Part shown: positions 1 through 8,352 of the stretch, piece after piece
How the letters are laid out: every line of letters begins with the position of its first letter
How positions within the stretch are numbered: position 1 is the stretch's first letter
DNA from: Neobacillus massiliamazoniensis
GTDB lineage: Bacteria > Bacillota > Bacilli > Bacillales > Cytobacillaceae
Direction: 5' to 3'
Assembly: GCF_001048695.1 (NCBI RefSeq)
Contig: NZ_CVRB01000001.1
Coordinates: 1,054,001-1,118,000 of the forward strand
DNA length: 64,000 nucleotides
The notes under the pieces: model-generated
Seen by the model: only the letters and a program-made list of their open reading frames with translations
What the model was told of the DNA's origin: nothing
Databases searched by the model: none
Position numbers and translations under genes: made by a program

Positions 1-3
1 CAG

Positions 4-30
4 AAAAGGACGGGGCATCCCGTCCTTTTT
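4..30. terminator. Rho-independent terminator
   Basis: An 11-bp GC-rich stem (AAAAGGACGGG with CCCGTCCTTTT) has a GCAT loop and a T tail. It probably ends a rightward gene lying before the window, and could also serve the leftward DUF2500 gene. Confidence 0.8.
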
Positions 31-90
31 TATGATATAAACTCCCAGAACTCTCTTAATCCCATATGCTATGAGAAGGCAGCAATGCAA

Positions 91-465
91 TTAACGAATC
101 CCAATATTTTCATTAGACCTAGTAAAGCCAAGATATCTTGTGCCCTGAAATGTAAGTTCTCCATTGTCCCCTTCAACTAACATACCGTATTCAGTATCAC
201 TTACCTTGAATTCTATCCGATCTCCACTTTCTACTTCGAAAGTAACAAAATAATCAGTATACGCCCTGTGTTCTCCGCCGCCGTGTACGGATGTCCTTTT
301 TGCAACCACTTTGGAGTTAATGTTTAATTTGGGGGAGTGGTTATTTTTATTCCATTGGGAAATTGATTTTATTAATGTAAACAAAATGACGGAAGTCACG
401 ATTACAAATATGGTGCCAATAAAAATAGGAGCGAACTCAAACATAAAATCTCCACCTTCAAGCAT
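91..465 (-). CDS. DUF2500 family membrane-anchored protein
   Basis: The protein has one N-terminal membrane segment (about residues 8-32) and a soluble C-terminal domain. That domain contains the pattern expected of DUF2500: a VVAKRTSVHGGG-type strand, then YFVTFEVESGDRIEFKV and a YLGF end. The function of the family is unknown. AGGAGGGG lies just before the chosen ATG; a second ATG seven codons later has a weaker GGTGGAG and could be the true start. The gene stands alone between the terminator at the window start and an untranslated stretch. The family call comes from recognising the pattern, not from a search. Confidence 0.75.
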   Translation of the reverse strand: MLEGGDFMFEFAPIFIGTIFVIVTSVILFTLIKSISQWNKNNHSPKLNINSKVVAKRTSVHGGGEHRAYTDYFVTFEVESGDRIEFKVSDTEYGMLVEGDNGELTFQGTRYLGFTRSNENIGIR

Positions 466-781
466 GAAACCCCTCCTAAAAACCTTTTTTTCTATATTTT
501 AACATCTGGTATTCTTTATATGTAATTAAATTTTCAAAATTCGGTTAATTGTTCCTCTACCTAAATGTCATCCTTTATTAAAGATTTTTCACATGCAAAA
601 AGGGGGGAAGGCTACATCAGTAAACGTAATCTGGCAAACTTTGCAACGGTATCGTTAGCGTTCAACTTTAATTAGTCCATACCTATCGAAATGGACCACT
701 TATTTAGAATTACAACGCCATTAGGAAATTTATGTTATTCGAAAGGGGCATATTGTATAATTTAGAAGTAGGGGTGATTTT
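466..781. other. Intergenic stretch, nothing recognised
   Basis: About 316 bases separate two divergent genes. I see no RNA gene, clear repeat or convincing ORF. The stretch must carry promoters for both flanking genes. The right end has a GGGGTGAT ribosome site for the next gene. Confidence 0.4.
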
Positions 782-1084
782 GTGAGGAGTGAAATTCAAG
801 GAAATCGATCTGAGGGTAAACCAGTTATTTTGACTGGGGTTTTAGTGGTTGCTGCTCTGCTGATTTTCTTCATTGCTAGTACAATTAAAAATGTAAATTT
901 GTCGGTTGGAATTGTTTTGTATTCACTTATTGATTTTGGATTTTTAGTGGCAATGATTTTAGGAATCAAAACAAAAAATAAACCCATTGTTATATTTAGC
1001 GTGATCGTTAACGGTATATTGTTTCTGACATTGTTAGCTATGATTTATCTGATGGCGATTGCAAACGGTATTTCAGAACCATAA
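782..1084 (+). CDS. Small integral membrane protein, unknown function
   Basis: A 100-residue protein with a short polar N-terminus (about 12 residues) and three hydrophobic helices at about 14-32, 41-60 and 68-93, joined by a short basic loop (KTKNK). The start is GTG, with GGGGTGAT a few bases upstream. A good terminator directly follows the stop codon, so this is a single-gene unit. I do not recognise a named family. The compact three-helix architecture is common among orphan Bacillus membrane proteins. The frame is clean and the signals are good, so I think it is a real gene. Confidence 0.65.
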   Translation: MRSEIQGNRSEGKPVILTGVLVVAALLIFFIASTIKNVNLSVGIVLYSLIDFGFLVAMILGIKTKNKPIVIFSVIVNGILFLTLLAMIYLMAIANGISEP

Positions 1085-1097
1085 GAGTATAAAAAAT

Positions 1098-1125
1098 GGA
1101 GCAGTTATTCTGCTCCGTTTATATT
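1098..1125. terminator. Rho-independent terminator
   Basis: Stem GGAGCAG/CTGCTCC with a five-base loop and a T-rich tail. It lies between two convergent genes and probably serves both. Confidence 0.8.
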
Positions 1126-1142
1126 TTTGCCAGGTCCAAACT

Positions 1143-1667
1143 CTATCTATTTAATATCCCTAAGTATTCTTTCCATGGTCCTACGTCTACCCTATATCTC
1201 TCCGCCATTACCCGAACAATTTGGGCAATGTGTGTTAAATCATGAACAACCCACGTAGAGAGCAATTCTCTTACTTTGACGATACCGAAAGAAGGGTGTG
1301 CTCCCGTTAATTCAAGATGGTAATCAGGATCAATAAGAGCTTTCAGTTTGGCTATATTTTCTGTTCGAATCATTTTAAATTCATGCAGCTTGTGCTCAAT
1401 CGACTTTTCAGCCCGTTCATTAAAGTGCGAATAACGATCAAAGGGAGGAAATGGTTTCCGTTCACCTTCCTGAAGTATCATTACTAACCTTGGAATCCAG
1501 TTATTCTTTTCACCCTCAATGAGGTGCTCAATCACTTCAATGGCATTCCAGGTTCCTTCGCCTTCATTAGATTGCAACCATCCAGCGGGCAAACCGGATA
1601 AAAAATACTCCAATGTTTGTGGCGTACGTTCCAGAATCTCAATCGCTTCTTCCATATTAAAATTCAT
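1143..1667 (-). CDS. DinB/DUF664-like four-helix metal-binding protein
   Basis: The 174-residue length and helical pattern fit the DinB superfamily. The candidate metal ligands are a histidine in VIEHLIEGE (about residue 48) and two in [11 protein letters not shown] (about residues 140-145), the usual three-His arrangement of DinB_2 proteins. Members include thiol-dependent transferases (bacillithiol S-transferase-like) and many uncharacterised damage-linked proteins, so the reaction cannot be assigned here. AAAGGAG precedes the ATG with good spacing. The gene is monocistronic and convergent with its left neighbour. Confidence 0.8.
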   Translation of the reverse strand: MNFNMEEAIEILERTPQTLEYFLSGLPAGWLQSNEGEGTWNAIEVIEHLIEGEKNNWIPRLVMILQEGERKPFPPFDRYSHFNERAEKSIEHKLHEFKMIRTENIAKLKALIDPDYHLELTGAHPSFGIVKVRELLSTWVVHDLTHIAQIVRVMAERYRVDVGPWKEYLGILNR

Positions 1668-1796
1668 ACAACTACTCCTTTCCTTAGAAAAATCATTTTC
1701 TACTAAAATAAGGTCCCAACCAACCCCATATTCTCCTCTAGGATCTTAGGATATTACACTCCCTAATATGAAATGCTAATTTTTAGGGGGGATTGT

Positions 1797-2162
1797 ATGA
1801 AGTTCAATATTTGTATTACAGGGATCGTTTTCATTTTAATGTTTATTCTAGGATTTGAATATAAAGAACAGGTCCAGGTCTCGATAGTTTCAACCTCTAT
1901 CACAGAACAGGGCTTGCGGTATGATATCAAATTAACTTGTACTCATTGTAATGAACAATTGAAAAAGAACTTACATATAAAAGTGAGTCCAGGAGCTGAT
2001 TTAAGAAAATTAATGAAAACGAATGGGGGAGAGCTGGTTTTACTAAATGAATCAAAATATTTAATTGAAGATACAGGTAAGTATCATTTAGCATACAAAA
2101 TGAAAAAAAGCGCCAATGAAAATGAAGCCATCTTCTTTCCAAATATGCAACCTTACATGTGA
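1797..2162 (+). CDS. Small exported or membrane-anchored hypothetical protein
   Basis: An ATG at 1773 opens the frame, but the ATG at 1797 is preceded by AGGGGGG at ideal spacing, giving a protein of about 121 residues. It begins with a lysine and a hydrophobic segment (about residues 4-18), then a hydrophilic domain containing a CxxC motif (LTCTHCNEQ) in a region of beta-strand character. The CxxC may be a redox or zinc pair on the outer face, but this is inference. No family recognised. A decayed region follows. Confidence 0.6.
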   Translation: MKFNICITGIVFILMFILGFEYKEQVQVSIVSTSITEQGLRYDIKLTCTHCNEQLKKNLHIKVSPGADLRKLMKTNGGELVLLNESKYLIEDTGKYHLAYKMKKSANENEAIFFPNMQPYM

Positions 2163-2347
2163 TAGTCGGTAAAAGAACTATTCAAAAAGTGTCTTTGAAG
2201 AAATATAGAATCAAAACATTGCCTTATTAACGAAGTTATAACTCCATATTTACAGAGATGAAGGTCCAAGATATGGCCGGCCCCCACCAAATAAAAAAGC
2301 GTTCTTAACATAATAAAGGGTTCCGTTTTAGGGTGCATATTGATCAA

Positions 2348-3138
2348 ATGACATTGAAAATGGCGAGTGAATTGACACTCGCCATTTTACTTTATTACCT
2401 GGGCTTTTCACTTATTTGGAAGAGGTTTGACAACAAAATTCCTCAAGAAAGGAGCAATCTACTCTTTCTTTGTCTCGTATCGCTGGGCGATATAGATTGC
2501 AACACCCACTGTTCGAAAGTATGGCCAAATCTTGGAGCGGAATGGATATGAATTTTTAAAAGATTGCGGTCGGCGTATTTTTGTTCAATCAGACATCGGA
2601 GCGCTTATAGCGTTACGCGATACGGACAAGCCACTAGACGATACAGCTAAAGACCTTGTGAATCAACAAAAGGAAAGATTAGAAGAATCCAATAAAACAG
2701 AGATTGCGATACCCGATACATATATGAAATTTACCCCAAGGCCCCAATCAATTAAAAGAGATTTTAATGTTTTTAGTCAATGAACTCGCAGCCACGCGTG
2801 AAATGAATGTCCAACTGACAAATGATATGTCTGATCTTAAAATAACGGTTTCTCGGCTCAAGCAAGATCATCATGTTATAAGTTCTAGTATTGGAAATTC
2901 AACTCAAAAAACACATGCTAAAATTGAAAAATTAACAGAACAACAAAATACCAATTACGAAACATTGCTGAAACTAGAAAAACAAAAAAGTGAACTCTTA
3001 CAAAAGGAATTACAAAATATGCGGGACGAACAGAAAAAAGAATGGAGTTCACAAAATGATTTTAATAAACGATTAGAAGAAGCGATACAAAAGCCTAAAG
3101 AAAAACGGGGAGGGCTTTTCTCTATATTCCGAAAATAA
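2348..3138 (+). pseudogene. Decayed MerR-like / DUF3967-type gene, copy 1
   Basis: Three pieces in different frames resemble one gene family that I associate with Bacillus plasmids and phages. The first is a start (MTLKMASELT) typical of MerR-like HTH proteins. The second is a middle segment at 2532-2783 (NGYEF, RRIFVQSDIGALIALRD, LDDTAKDLVNQQKERLEE). The third is a coiled-coil C-terminus at 2767-3138 ending in a basic aromatic GGLFSIFRK tail. The frames are incompatible, and a perfect hairpin follows the first ten codons, so this is not a working gene. The third piece (123 residues, coiled coil at about 30-110) could still be translated, but I see no ribosome site for it. Confidence 0.6.
2357..2388. 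repeat. Perfect 13-bp inverted repeat (hairpin)
   Basis: AAAATGGCGAGTG is repeated inverted after a six-base loop. The left arm is also the start of the MerR-like coding remnant, so the hairpin appears to have replaced the HTH region. It could act as a terminator in either direction. Confidence 0.7.
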
Positions 3139-3180
3139 AGTGGTTGAGATCCTCAATTCAAAACAAGAGTCATCCTTTAC

Positions 3181-3600
3181 AGAGTTCCACAAGAAAGGGG
3201 CGTATCAACCCTTTTTTTGATTCGTATCGGTTGGCGATATAACTTGCAAATAAATCCCCAGAACCATCATCTTTATGAAAGGGGATTCCGATAAGCGATA
3301 TGATATACATCGGAATGAATGAGCATTCTCTTACAAGGAAGTGGAAAAAGGAGGAGGGGCTCAACACGCGCTGTCAGAGAGTACGGACAAAACTTAGGGT
3401 GAAATGGATATGAGTTTTAAAAGATGAAGATTGGCTTATCATTGTTCAATCAGATATCGAAGCGCTTATAGCGTTACGCGATACGGACAAGCCACTAGAC
3501 GATTCACTAAAAACCTTGTGTATCTACAAAAAAGAAAGATTAGAAGTACCAATGAAACATAGATTGCGATACCCGATACACATGAAAATATACCCCTCGA
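3181..3600 (+). pseudogene. Decayed MerR-like / DUF3967-type gene, copy 2
   Basis: The stretch repeats 2441-2720 imperfectly. It begins with a shared segment (AAGAAAGG, then a TCGTATCG...GGCGATATA pattern). About 130 bases absent from copy 1 follow, then the nearly identical segment around 3455-3500 encoding DIEALIALRDTDKPLDD. Several stop codons and frame breaks interrupt it, so it is non-functional. The pair records an old tandem duplication of about 740 bp that decayed independently in each copy. Confidence 0.6.
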
Positions 3601-3920
3601 CCCTATTCCCTCTTTACGATATTTAAGTAGTAAATTAGAGTTAATGATTATTTAAACCTTAGGAAACCAATTAAAAAGGAGAAATTCCTTTGTTCTGAAT
3701 ATTAGGATTCACTATTTTTCAAATTTCAACAAATTCCCGGGAAATATCTACAAATTATGAGTAGATTTCGACAAAAATTGAAGCATTTAAATAACTATAA
3801 ACTCAGATTCATTTTTTGTGAAATTGCAAATGGTGTTAGGTGATTATATAGGTAACAATAATAAAAGAAACAAATAGTCCTTCTCTATTCCATTAAAGGG
3901 CCATATTGTTGAATAAAGAT
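3601..3920. other. AT-rich intergenic stretch
   Basis: No ORF or RNA gene is supported. Near its right end (about 3893-3918) lies one occurrence of the dispersed AAAGGGCCATATTGTTGAATAA repeat, also seen around 7822, 9443, 24585 and 30667. Confidence 0.4.
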
Positions 3921-3961
3921 AAAATTGGCTCTCCCCCTTTTTTAGGAGCGAGCCGATTTTT
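3921..3961. terminator. Hairpin terminator
   Basis: Imperfect stem AAATTGGCTC.../...GAGCCGATTTTT. On the minus strand it lies directly after the ABC-transporter stump and was probably its terminator. Confidence 0.6.
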
Positions 3962-3970
3962 GTATTATGA

Positions 3971-4160
3971 CTATACTTGTAATTCAAATTGCTTAGAGTA
4001 TAGATGTGCATATGCACCATTTCGTGCTAGTAACTCAATGTGCGAGCCTTGTTCAGCAATTCCATCCTCCGTTAATACTACAATTCGCTCTGCACTGCGG
4101 ATCGTGGAAAGGCGATGGGCAATGACGATGGTTGTACGTCCTTTTGCTAACAATTCTAGT
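3971..4160 (-). pseudogene. ABC transporter ATP-binding protein, C-terminal stump
   Basis: About 60 residues remain of an MsbA/MdlB-type exporter nucleotide-binding domain. They include the H-loop region ([12 protein letters not shown]), then [22 protein letters not shown] and a YAHLYSKQF end. The Walker A, signature and Walker B motifs and the membrane domain are missing. The sequence starts abruptly next to the tatC 3' end, so this is a truncation remnant with no ATPase function. The natural stop and terminator survive, showing that the 5' part was lost by deletion or rearrangement. Confidence 0.8.
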
Positions 4161-4170
4161 TCTTATTTGT

Positions 4171-4923
4171 TTATGATGTTTTTTTCATTGGAATAATATT
4201 ATTATCTGATTGTTGCTTTTTGGTTTTTTTTCGATAAACGATTTTAGACAATGTAACACTAAATTCATATAAAACCAATAGTGGTATGAGAACTAATATT
4301 TGTGACATAAAATCAGGTGGAGTTATGGCAGCAGATATAATGGTTAGTAAAAAGTAAGATATCTTTCTAGCTTTAGATAAAAGCCTTGGATTAATGACAC
4401 CAATTGAGGTAAGGAACATAGCAATGAGCGGTATTTCAAATAACAATCCAAACGGCAGTGTTAAGTTTATTATGAATTTAAAATACTTTTCGGCCGTAAA
4501 CATGGTTTCAAACTGGCCTTTAGATAAGGATAATAAAAAATTAAGAACAATTGGATACAAGACAAAATAACCGAATGAAAGTCCTGTTATAAACAAAGTA
4601 AAAAATCCCGGAATGTAGGCTAATGTTATTTTTCGTTCTTTTTTAGTTAGTCCTGGTTTTACAAATAACCACGCTTGATACGCAGCAATCGGGATGGTAA
4701 GTGCGAACGCACTCACTCCTGCAATCATAAAATATATACTAAGGATGTCAGATGGTCCTAATACAGCTAATTCATGATTAAGGTCACGAATAAGCCAATT
4801 AAAAATGTCCTTCACAAAAATGAATGATCCAAATAAAAAAACGATAAAAGCGAGTAATGTAATGATTATTCGCTTCCTTAATTCTCCAAGGTGATGAACA
4901 AAAGTTAACTCTTGATTTTTCAT
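4171..4923 (-). CDS. tatC: Sec-independent protein translocase TatC
   Basis: TatC is the membrane receptor of the twin-arginine translocase and binds the RR motif of folded substrates. The 250-residue length and six membrane helices are typical, as are the N-terminal motif FVHHLGELRKRI and the PFGLLFEIPLIAMFLTSIGVI segment carrying the conserved glutamate. GGGAGAG precedes the ATG. It is the last gene of a leftward phosphatase-tatA-tatC operon, the order of phoD-tatAd-tatCd in Bacillus subtilis. A hairpin between tatA and tatC may reduce its expression. It is the only tatC in the window, although four intact tatA genes are present. Confidence 0.95.
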   Translation of the reverse strand: MKNQELTFVHHLGELRKRIIITLLAFIVFLFGSFIFVKDIFNWLIRDLNHELAVLGPSDILSIYFMIAGVSAFALTIPIAAYQAWLFVKPGLTKKERKITLAYIPGFFTLFITGLSFGYFVLYPIVLNFLLSLSKGQFETMFTAEKYFKFIINLTLPFGLLFEIPLIAMFLTSIGVINPRLLSKARKISYFLLTIISAAITPPDFMSQILVLIPLLVLYEFSVTLSKIVYRKKTKKQQSDNNIIPMKKTS

Positions 4924-4958
4924 ATTAGGCTCTCCCTTTTTCCTTTTAGAAATAAGAG

Positions 4959-4987
4959 GAAGATGTAAGCTTTGAACTTACATCTTC
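4959..4987 (-). terminator. Hairpin between tatA and tatC
   Basis: GAAGATGTAAG pairs perfectly with CTTACATCTTC around a seven-base loop. A closely related hairpin follows each of the other tatA genes (55933-55957, 59395-59419, 62680-62703) and the tatA remnant. Here the U-tract is weak, so partial attenuation of tatC is plausible. Confidence 0.65.
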
Positions 4988-4994
4988 TACACTT

Positions 4995-5174
4995 TTACTT
5001 AGATTGACCACTATCCTCTTTTTCCTCTGACAGTATTTCCTTTGTTGAGCTTTTAAATTCTCTTAATGTATTACCAAATGCACGCCCAATTTCAGGTAAT
5101 TTAGATGGCCCAAAAATGATAAGAGCAATAATTAATATTAATATTAAACCAGGTACTCCTATATTTTGTAACAT
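4995..5174 (-). CDS. tatA: Twin-arginine translocase subunit TatA (copy 1)
   Basis: The gene encodes 59 residues: a short N-terminus, one transmembrane helix (about 7-21) rich in leucine and isoleucine, the hallmark [14 protein letters not shown] hinge and amphipathic helix, and a charged tail ([11 protein letters not shown]). TatA oligomerises at the TatC-substrate complex to form the translocation path. GGAGGT lies about eight bases before the ATG. It sits 61 bases downstream of a Tat-dependent phosphatase and upstream of tatC. It is easily overlooked because of its length. Three paralogues at 56-63 kb share most of its sequence. Confidence 0.93.
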   Translation of the reverse strand: MLQNIGVPGLILILIIALIIFGPSKLPEIGRAFGNTLREFKSSTKEILSEEKEDSGQSK

Positions 5175-5235
5175 GATGGTACCTCCATGAAAAATATTTT
5201 TATACTATTGATACGGATAAGATGAACAACATTTA

Positions 5236-6465
5236 TTATTTCTCCACTTTTTCTTTTTCTTTTTCTTTTCCTCCATTATTTAATGGTAAAGGATCCATAC
5301 TTTGATCGTTCGCTGTTAAATCAATTCCATAGTCCTTAGCGAAAACCATATGGGTTTCTACAAGAACACCTTCTTTATTTTCATCTAAATTGAATACTCT
5401 CGCTCCACGAAGTCTGTTTCTATCAGCACCAGGAAGACCGTACGTTCCAAAACCTGTGTTACCAGCATAACCTAGCAAAATTCCATAATAGTTGCCATAA
5501 TAGGTGTTTGTATGATCATGTCCGCAAAAAACGCCCTTAACGTCTCCTCTATCTAACATAGCTGTAAACAAACCACTGTTAATTGGTCCTGGACATTCAT
5601 CTTCATTTCTTTCTCCTACTATTTTATGCCTTGCCATTGCAAGCTCATGGCTTGCTTGTGTTCTTAGGTCTACGCCTCCATACCACATAAAACGATGTTC
5701 CCATAGAGGGATATGAATGAACACAAGTGAAGGGACTTTATAACCATACTGCTTCTCAAGTTTTTTTGATTTCTCATAATACCAATTCACTTGATTAAAA
5801 CGAAGCCAGTCCCAAGTAGGGTATCCTTTAAAATCTTGTCCAGCTATTTGTGCTGGTGCATATCTTCCACTATCAAGAAGCCAGAGGTTGAATGCTGCTT
5901 TATTGCCTTTTGATTTTCTTATTAAGATGTTCGTGTTTCCTGATCCAGTAAGGCCCGGTTCTCCAGGTTCATTCAAATTATATTTGTACGTACTATAGAA
6001 CTTCAGCATGTCATTCTCATACATTCCAGTCCTAGGTGAAGAATCTTCGTCATGATTTCCAAATGTAATTGCCCATTTAATTCCTCTTTTTTCCATTGGT
6101 TGAGCTACATTATTTAAGGCTTGTTTCATCTTTAATTCCGTATCCATGCAACATTCAATATTGTCACCGTTAAGAACAACAAAATCAGGCTTCTCTGTGT
6201 CAAGAACTTTCTCCATAAGTTCAATTGTTCTGCGATCAATTCGTTCATCATCTTGAGTATCGTTAAATTGTACAACTTTAAACTTGCCATCTGAGTTAAA
6301 TTGAAGCTTAGCATTTTCATTTTCTAATTCATCAGCATGTGCTTTATTAGTCAACAAATCACCCGGCAAACCAGTAGAAGCAAGTGTTAACGCAAGCGTA
6401 CTCATTCCTCCTATTTTTATAAAACTCCTTCTGTCTAACCCTTTGCTTTGATCCTGATTACTCAT
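5236..6465 (-). CDS. Tat-exported metallophosphoesterase
   Basis: The protein is a calcineurin-like phosphoesterase of about 409 residues. The twin-arginine signal DRRSFIKIGG (RR at 12-13) is followed by a hydrophobic stretch and an AHA cleavage site near residue 44. Metal-site motifs follow: VVQFNDTQD, VLNGDNIE, TFGNHDED, VFIHIP and GVFCGHDHTN. The frame opens at a TTG (6480), but GGAGGT overlaps it, and the ATG at 6465 has correct spacing. It leads a phosphatase-tatA-tatC operon, so Tat export is near certain. The substrate is unknown, possibly a phosphoester or phosphodiester scavenged outside the cell. It lacks the fibronectin and carbohydrate-binding modules of the paralogues at 56-64 kb. 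Confidence 0.9.
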   Translation of the reverse strand: MSNQDQSKGLDRRSFIKIGGMSTLALTLASTGLPGDLLTNKAHADELENENAKLQFNSDGKFKVVQFNDTQDDERIDRRTIELMEKVLDTEKPDFVVLNGDNIECCMDTELKMKQALNNVAQPMEKRGIKWAITFGNHDEDSSPRTGMYENDMLKFYSTYKYNLNEPGEPGLTGSGNTNILIRKSKGNKAAFNLWLLDSGRYAPAQIAGQDFKGYPTWDWLRFNQVNWYYEKSKKLEKQYGYKVPSLVFIHIPLWEHRFMWYGGVDLRTQASHELAMARHKIVGERNEDECPGPINSGLFTAMLDRGDVKGVFCGHDHTNTYYGNYYGILLGYAGNTGFGTYGLPGADRNRLRGARVFNLDENKEGVLVETHMVFAKDYGIDLTANDQSMDPLPLNNGGKEKEKEKVEK

Positions 6466-6894
6466 GAACATTACCTCCAAATTTTTTAAATTTTTTAGAG
6501 CCTAGCAATCGAAAAGAGAGAAAATAGGGGAAAAAGGTTTATACAGTTTTAAGTACAAGCAATCATTATTTAAGAACTGCCGCCATTATCCCTGTAATCT
6601 ACATTTCCATCGTAGAATAAAAATATTGATAGAATATTAATTATGCTAGAAATATATGTAAAAAAAACAAAACAAAATAGCCAAAGAAAAGGACGAAATA
6701 GCCTTAATAAGAAAAACATTCAGATTATTTATAGTAGAAAAGATAGATGAAAAAGATGTTTTTTGGTTTTGTTTTCTTCTCCATTTTTGATAAATTTACA
6801 AAACTTAACATTTCATTAGGCTTTTTTTTATATTCAATTCTTATAATTAAATAAAACAAACAAATTCAAATGATGGAGGCATTGGAAGTATTGT
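6466..6894. promoter_or_regulatory. Divergent promoter region
   Basis: An AT-rich region between the leftward phosphatase-tat operon and the rightward DeoR-type gene. On the plus strand, TTTACA (6795-6800) and TTAACA (6805-6810) are spaced ten bases apart, like two PhoP half-sites, but two copies are weak evidence. No clear Pho box faces the phosphatase operon. Confidence 0.35.
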
Positions 6895-7689
6895 ATGAAT
6901 AAACATTTAATAACAGAAAGGTATAGAGTAATAATTAAAGAACTTGAGATAAAAAGTAAAGTTAATGTAGTGGATTTGGCAATAAAATTAAACGTAACAC
7001 CAGAAACGATTCGAAAAGATCTAAGCGCGCTTGAGGAGAAAAAGAAATTACGTAGAATTCACGGTGGGGCTATTCGATGTTTTGGTTTGATTAAAGAACC
7101 TCATTTTAATAAAAAAATCGGCATCTCTCATAATCAAAAAAAAATGATAGGGGAAGTTGCGGCAACTTTTATTATGGATGGAGAAACAGTTGCTCTAGAT
7201 GTAGGATCAACAACCTTACATATTGCGAGTTCCATTGAAAATGTAAAAAATATCACGATTGTGACCAACTCATTAGCAGCAGCCGAAATCTTAAATAATC
7301 GATTAGAAAGCCAACTATTTGATGGCAAAGTAATTGTACTTGGAGGGACAACTAATCCACTGCAACGTTCAATCAGTGGACCATTAACCAATCTGTTATT
7401 AGAACACTTTTATTTTGATAAAGCGTTTATTTCATGTGGAGGAATTAGCAAAGATGGAATATGTGATTTCGATATAGATGAAGCAACTGCATCTACTATT
7501 ATGATGAAAAGATCAAGAAGTGTTTATGTTGTAACTGATTCTTCCAAGATTAATCAGAAGGCTCTTTTTCATATAGGGTCATTCTCATCAATTGATTGTG
7601 TTATTTCAGATCAAGAAATGCCCGTTGATTGGTCTAAAGATGCTATGATTAGAAACCTAAAATGGATTAAAGCAGGTGACATGAATTAA
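6895..7689 (+). CDS. DeoR/GlpR-family transcriptional regulator
   Basis: The N-terminal winged helix-turn-helix (about residues 5-57) shows the family signature around VNVVDLAIKLNVTPETIRKDL and ends in LRRIHGGA. The C-terminal sugar-phosphate sensor domain resembles the ribose-5-phosphate-isomerase fold (IGEVAATFI..GETVALDVGSTTLHIA, TNSLAAAEIL, DKAFISCGGIS). DeoR proteins usually repress sugar or nucleoside genes and release DNA on binding a phosphorylated sugar. The ATG has a modest GGAAG site, with GGAGG further upstream. No metabolic gene is attached, so its target is unknown. It is divergent from the phosphatase operon. Confidence 0.85.
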   Translation: MNKHLITERYRVIIKELEIKSKVNVVDLAIKLNVTPETIRKDLSALEEKKKLRRIHGGAIRCFGLIKEPHFNKKIGISHNQKKMIGEVAATFIMDGETVALDVGSTTLHIASSIENVKNITIVTNSLAAAEILNNRLESQLFDGKVIVLGGTTNPLQRSISGPLTNLLLEHFYFDKAFISCGGISKDGICDFDIDEATASTIMMKRSRSVYVVTDSSKINQKALFHIGSFSSIDCVISDQEMPVDWSKDAMIRNLKWIKAGDMN

Positions 7690-7777
7690 ATATTGATTAC
7701 CATGTCGTCATAAAGAGGATCCTTATTCATTTATATACTTAGAAAAAACCTAGTATGTGCAGTTTCAAAAGTGAACG

Positions 7778-7816
7778 AAAGGGCGCGTTTCCAGAGTATG
7801 GATCTGCGCCTTTTTT
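7778..7816 (+). terminator. Terminator-like hairpin, repeated element
   Basis: AAAGGGCGC pairs with GCGCCTTTTTT around a long loop (GTTTCCAGAGTATGGATCT), followed by seven T. The same GGGCGCGTTTCCAGAG sequence recurs at about 30627, so this is part of a dispersed repeat that also serves as a terminator. Confidence 0.65.
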
Positions 7817-7819
7817 TGC

Positions 7820-7915
7820 ATGAAAGGGCCAGATTGTTGAATAACATTATTAATTGTTTCGTGAAGATTGTGAAGAAATGTACTTAAGCTAACTGGCAGG
7901 TTAGTGGAAGAAGGA
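7820..7915 (+). repeat. Dispersed intergenic repeat (two parts)
   Basis: GAAAGGGCCAGATTGTTGAATAA is followed by GTGAAGAAATGTACTTAAGC and CTAACTGGCAGGTTAGTGGAAGAAGG. These parts recur in many gaps between 3.9 and 31 kb. See the finding on the dispersed repeat. Confidence 0.6.
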
Positions 7916-7932
7916 CTATTTTTATGGACTAA

Positions 7933-7963
7933 AAAAAGCTAAGATTTAATCCCCTAGCTTTTT
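7933..7963 (-). terminator. Terminator for the leftward genes
   Basis: AAAAAGCTA pairs with TAGCTTTTT, giving a T tail on either strand. It lies just downstream of the leftward ORF ending at 7981. Confidence 0.7.
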
Positions 7964-7980
7964 GTGCGTAAGAATATCAT

Positions 7981-8352
7981 TTAAATAAATCGAACATCTC
8001 TATAAATAAAATCACCGTTTGGACTTGTTACATAATCAAAACAGATTAACTGAAAAGGAATACTGTCTTTTGTTTGAATTGAACCTAATATTTTAATCCC
8101 ATTTTCAAAAAATATTTCTTCTACTTGTTGAAGAGTTTTACCTTCTTCAGAAAAATTTAATTCGTTTATGATTTTTTCTTTATCCTGTGTATCTTTTAGG
8201 ACTATTTGAGTGTTATACAAGGATTGAATTGGAGGAAATGCTCTGTTTACAAGAAACAGAACCCTTTTTCTTACATATGCTGAAGAACATCCATTACATA
8301 GGAGGAGTAAGACCAGTAAGCACAGGAACGACTGAAGTTGCAGTAATTGCAA
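7981..8352 (-). CDS. Hypothetical protein, start uncertain
   Basis: The open frame gives up to 123 residues. Its first 20 or so form a lipoprotein-like leader (LLVLLLLCNGCSS), but this part overlaps the 3' end of the upstream spore-coat-like gene by 59 bases and lacks a ribosome site at the TTG start. The rest (RKRVLFLVNRAFPPIQSLYNTQIVLKD ... FIYRDVRFI) is ordinary protein-like sequence. The gene may have lost its own start by deletion. Alternatively it may be coupled to the upstream gene. No family recognised. A terminator follows. Confidence 0.4.
   Translation of the reverse strand: MQLLQLQSFLCLLVLLLLCNGCSSAYVRKRVLFLVNRAFPPIQSLYNTQIVLKDTQDKEKIINELNFSEEGKTLQQVEEIFFENGIKILGSIQTKDSIPFQLICFDYVTSPNGDFIYRDVRFI

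Noticed and set aside
6795..6810. Pho box before the DeoR-type gene
   Set aside because: Only two half-sites, in AT-rich DNA; not enough to claim PhoP control. Kept as a note in the promoter-region entry.
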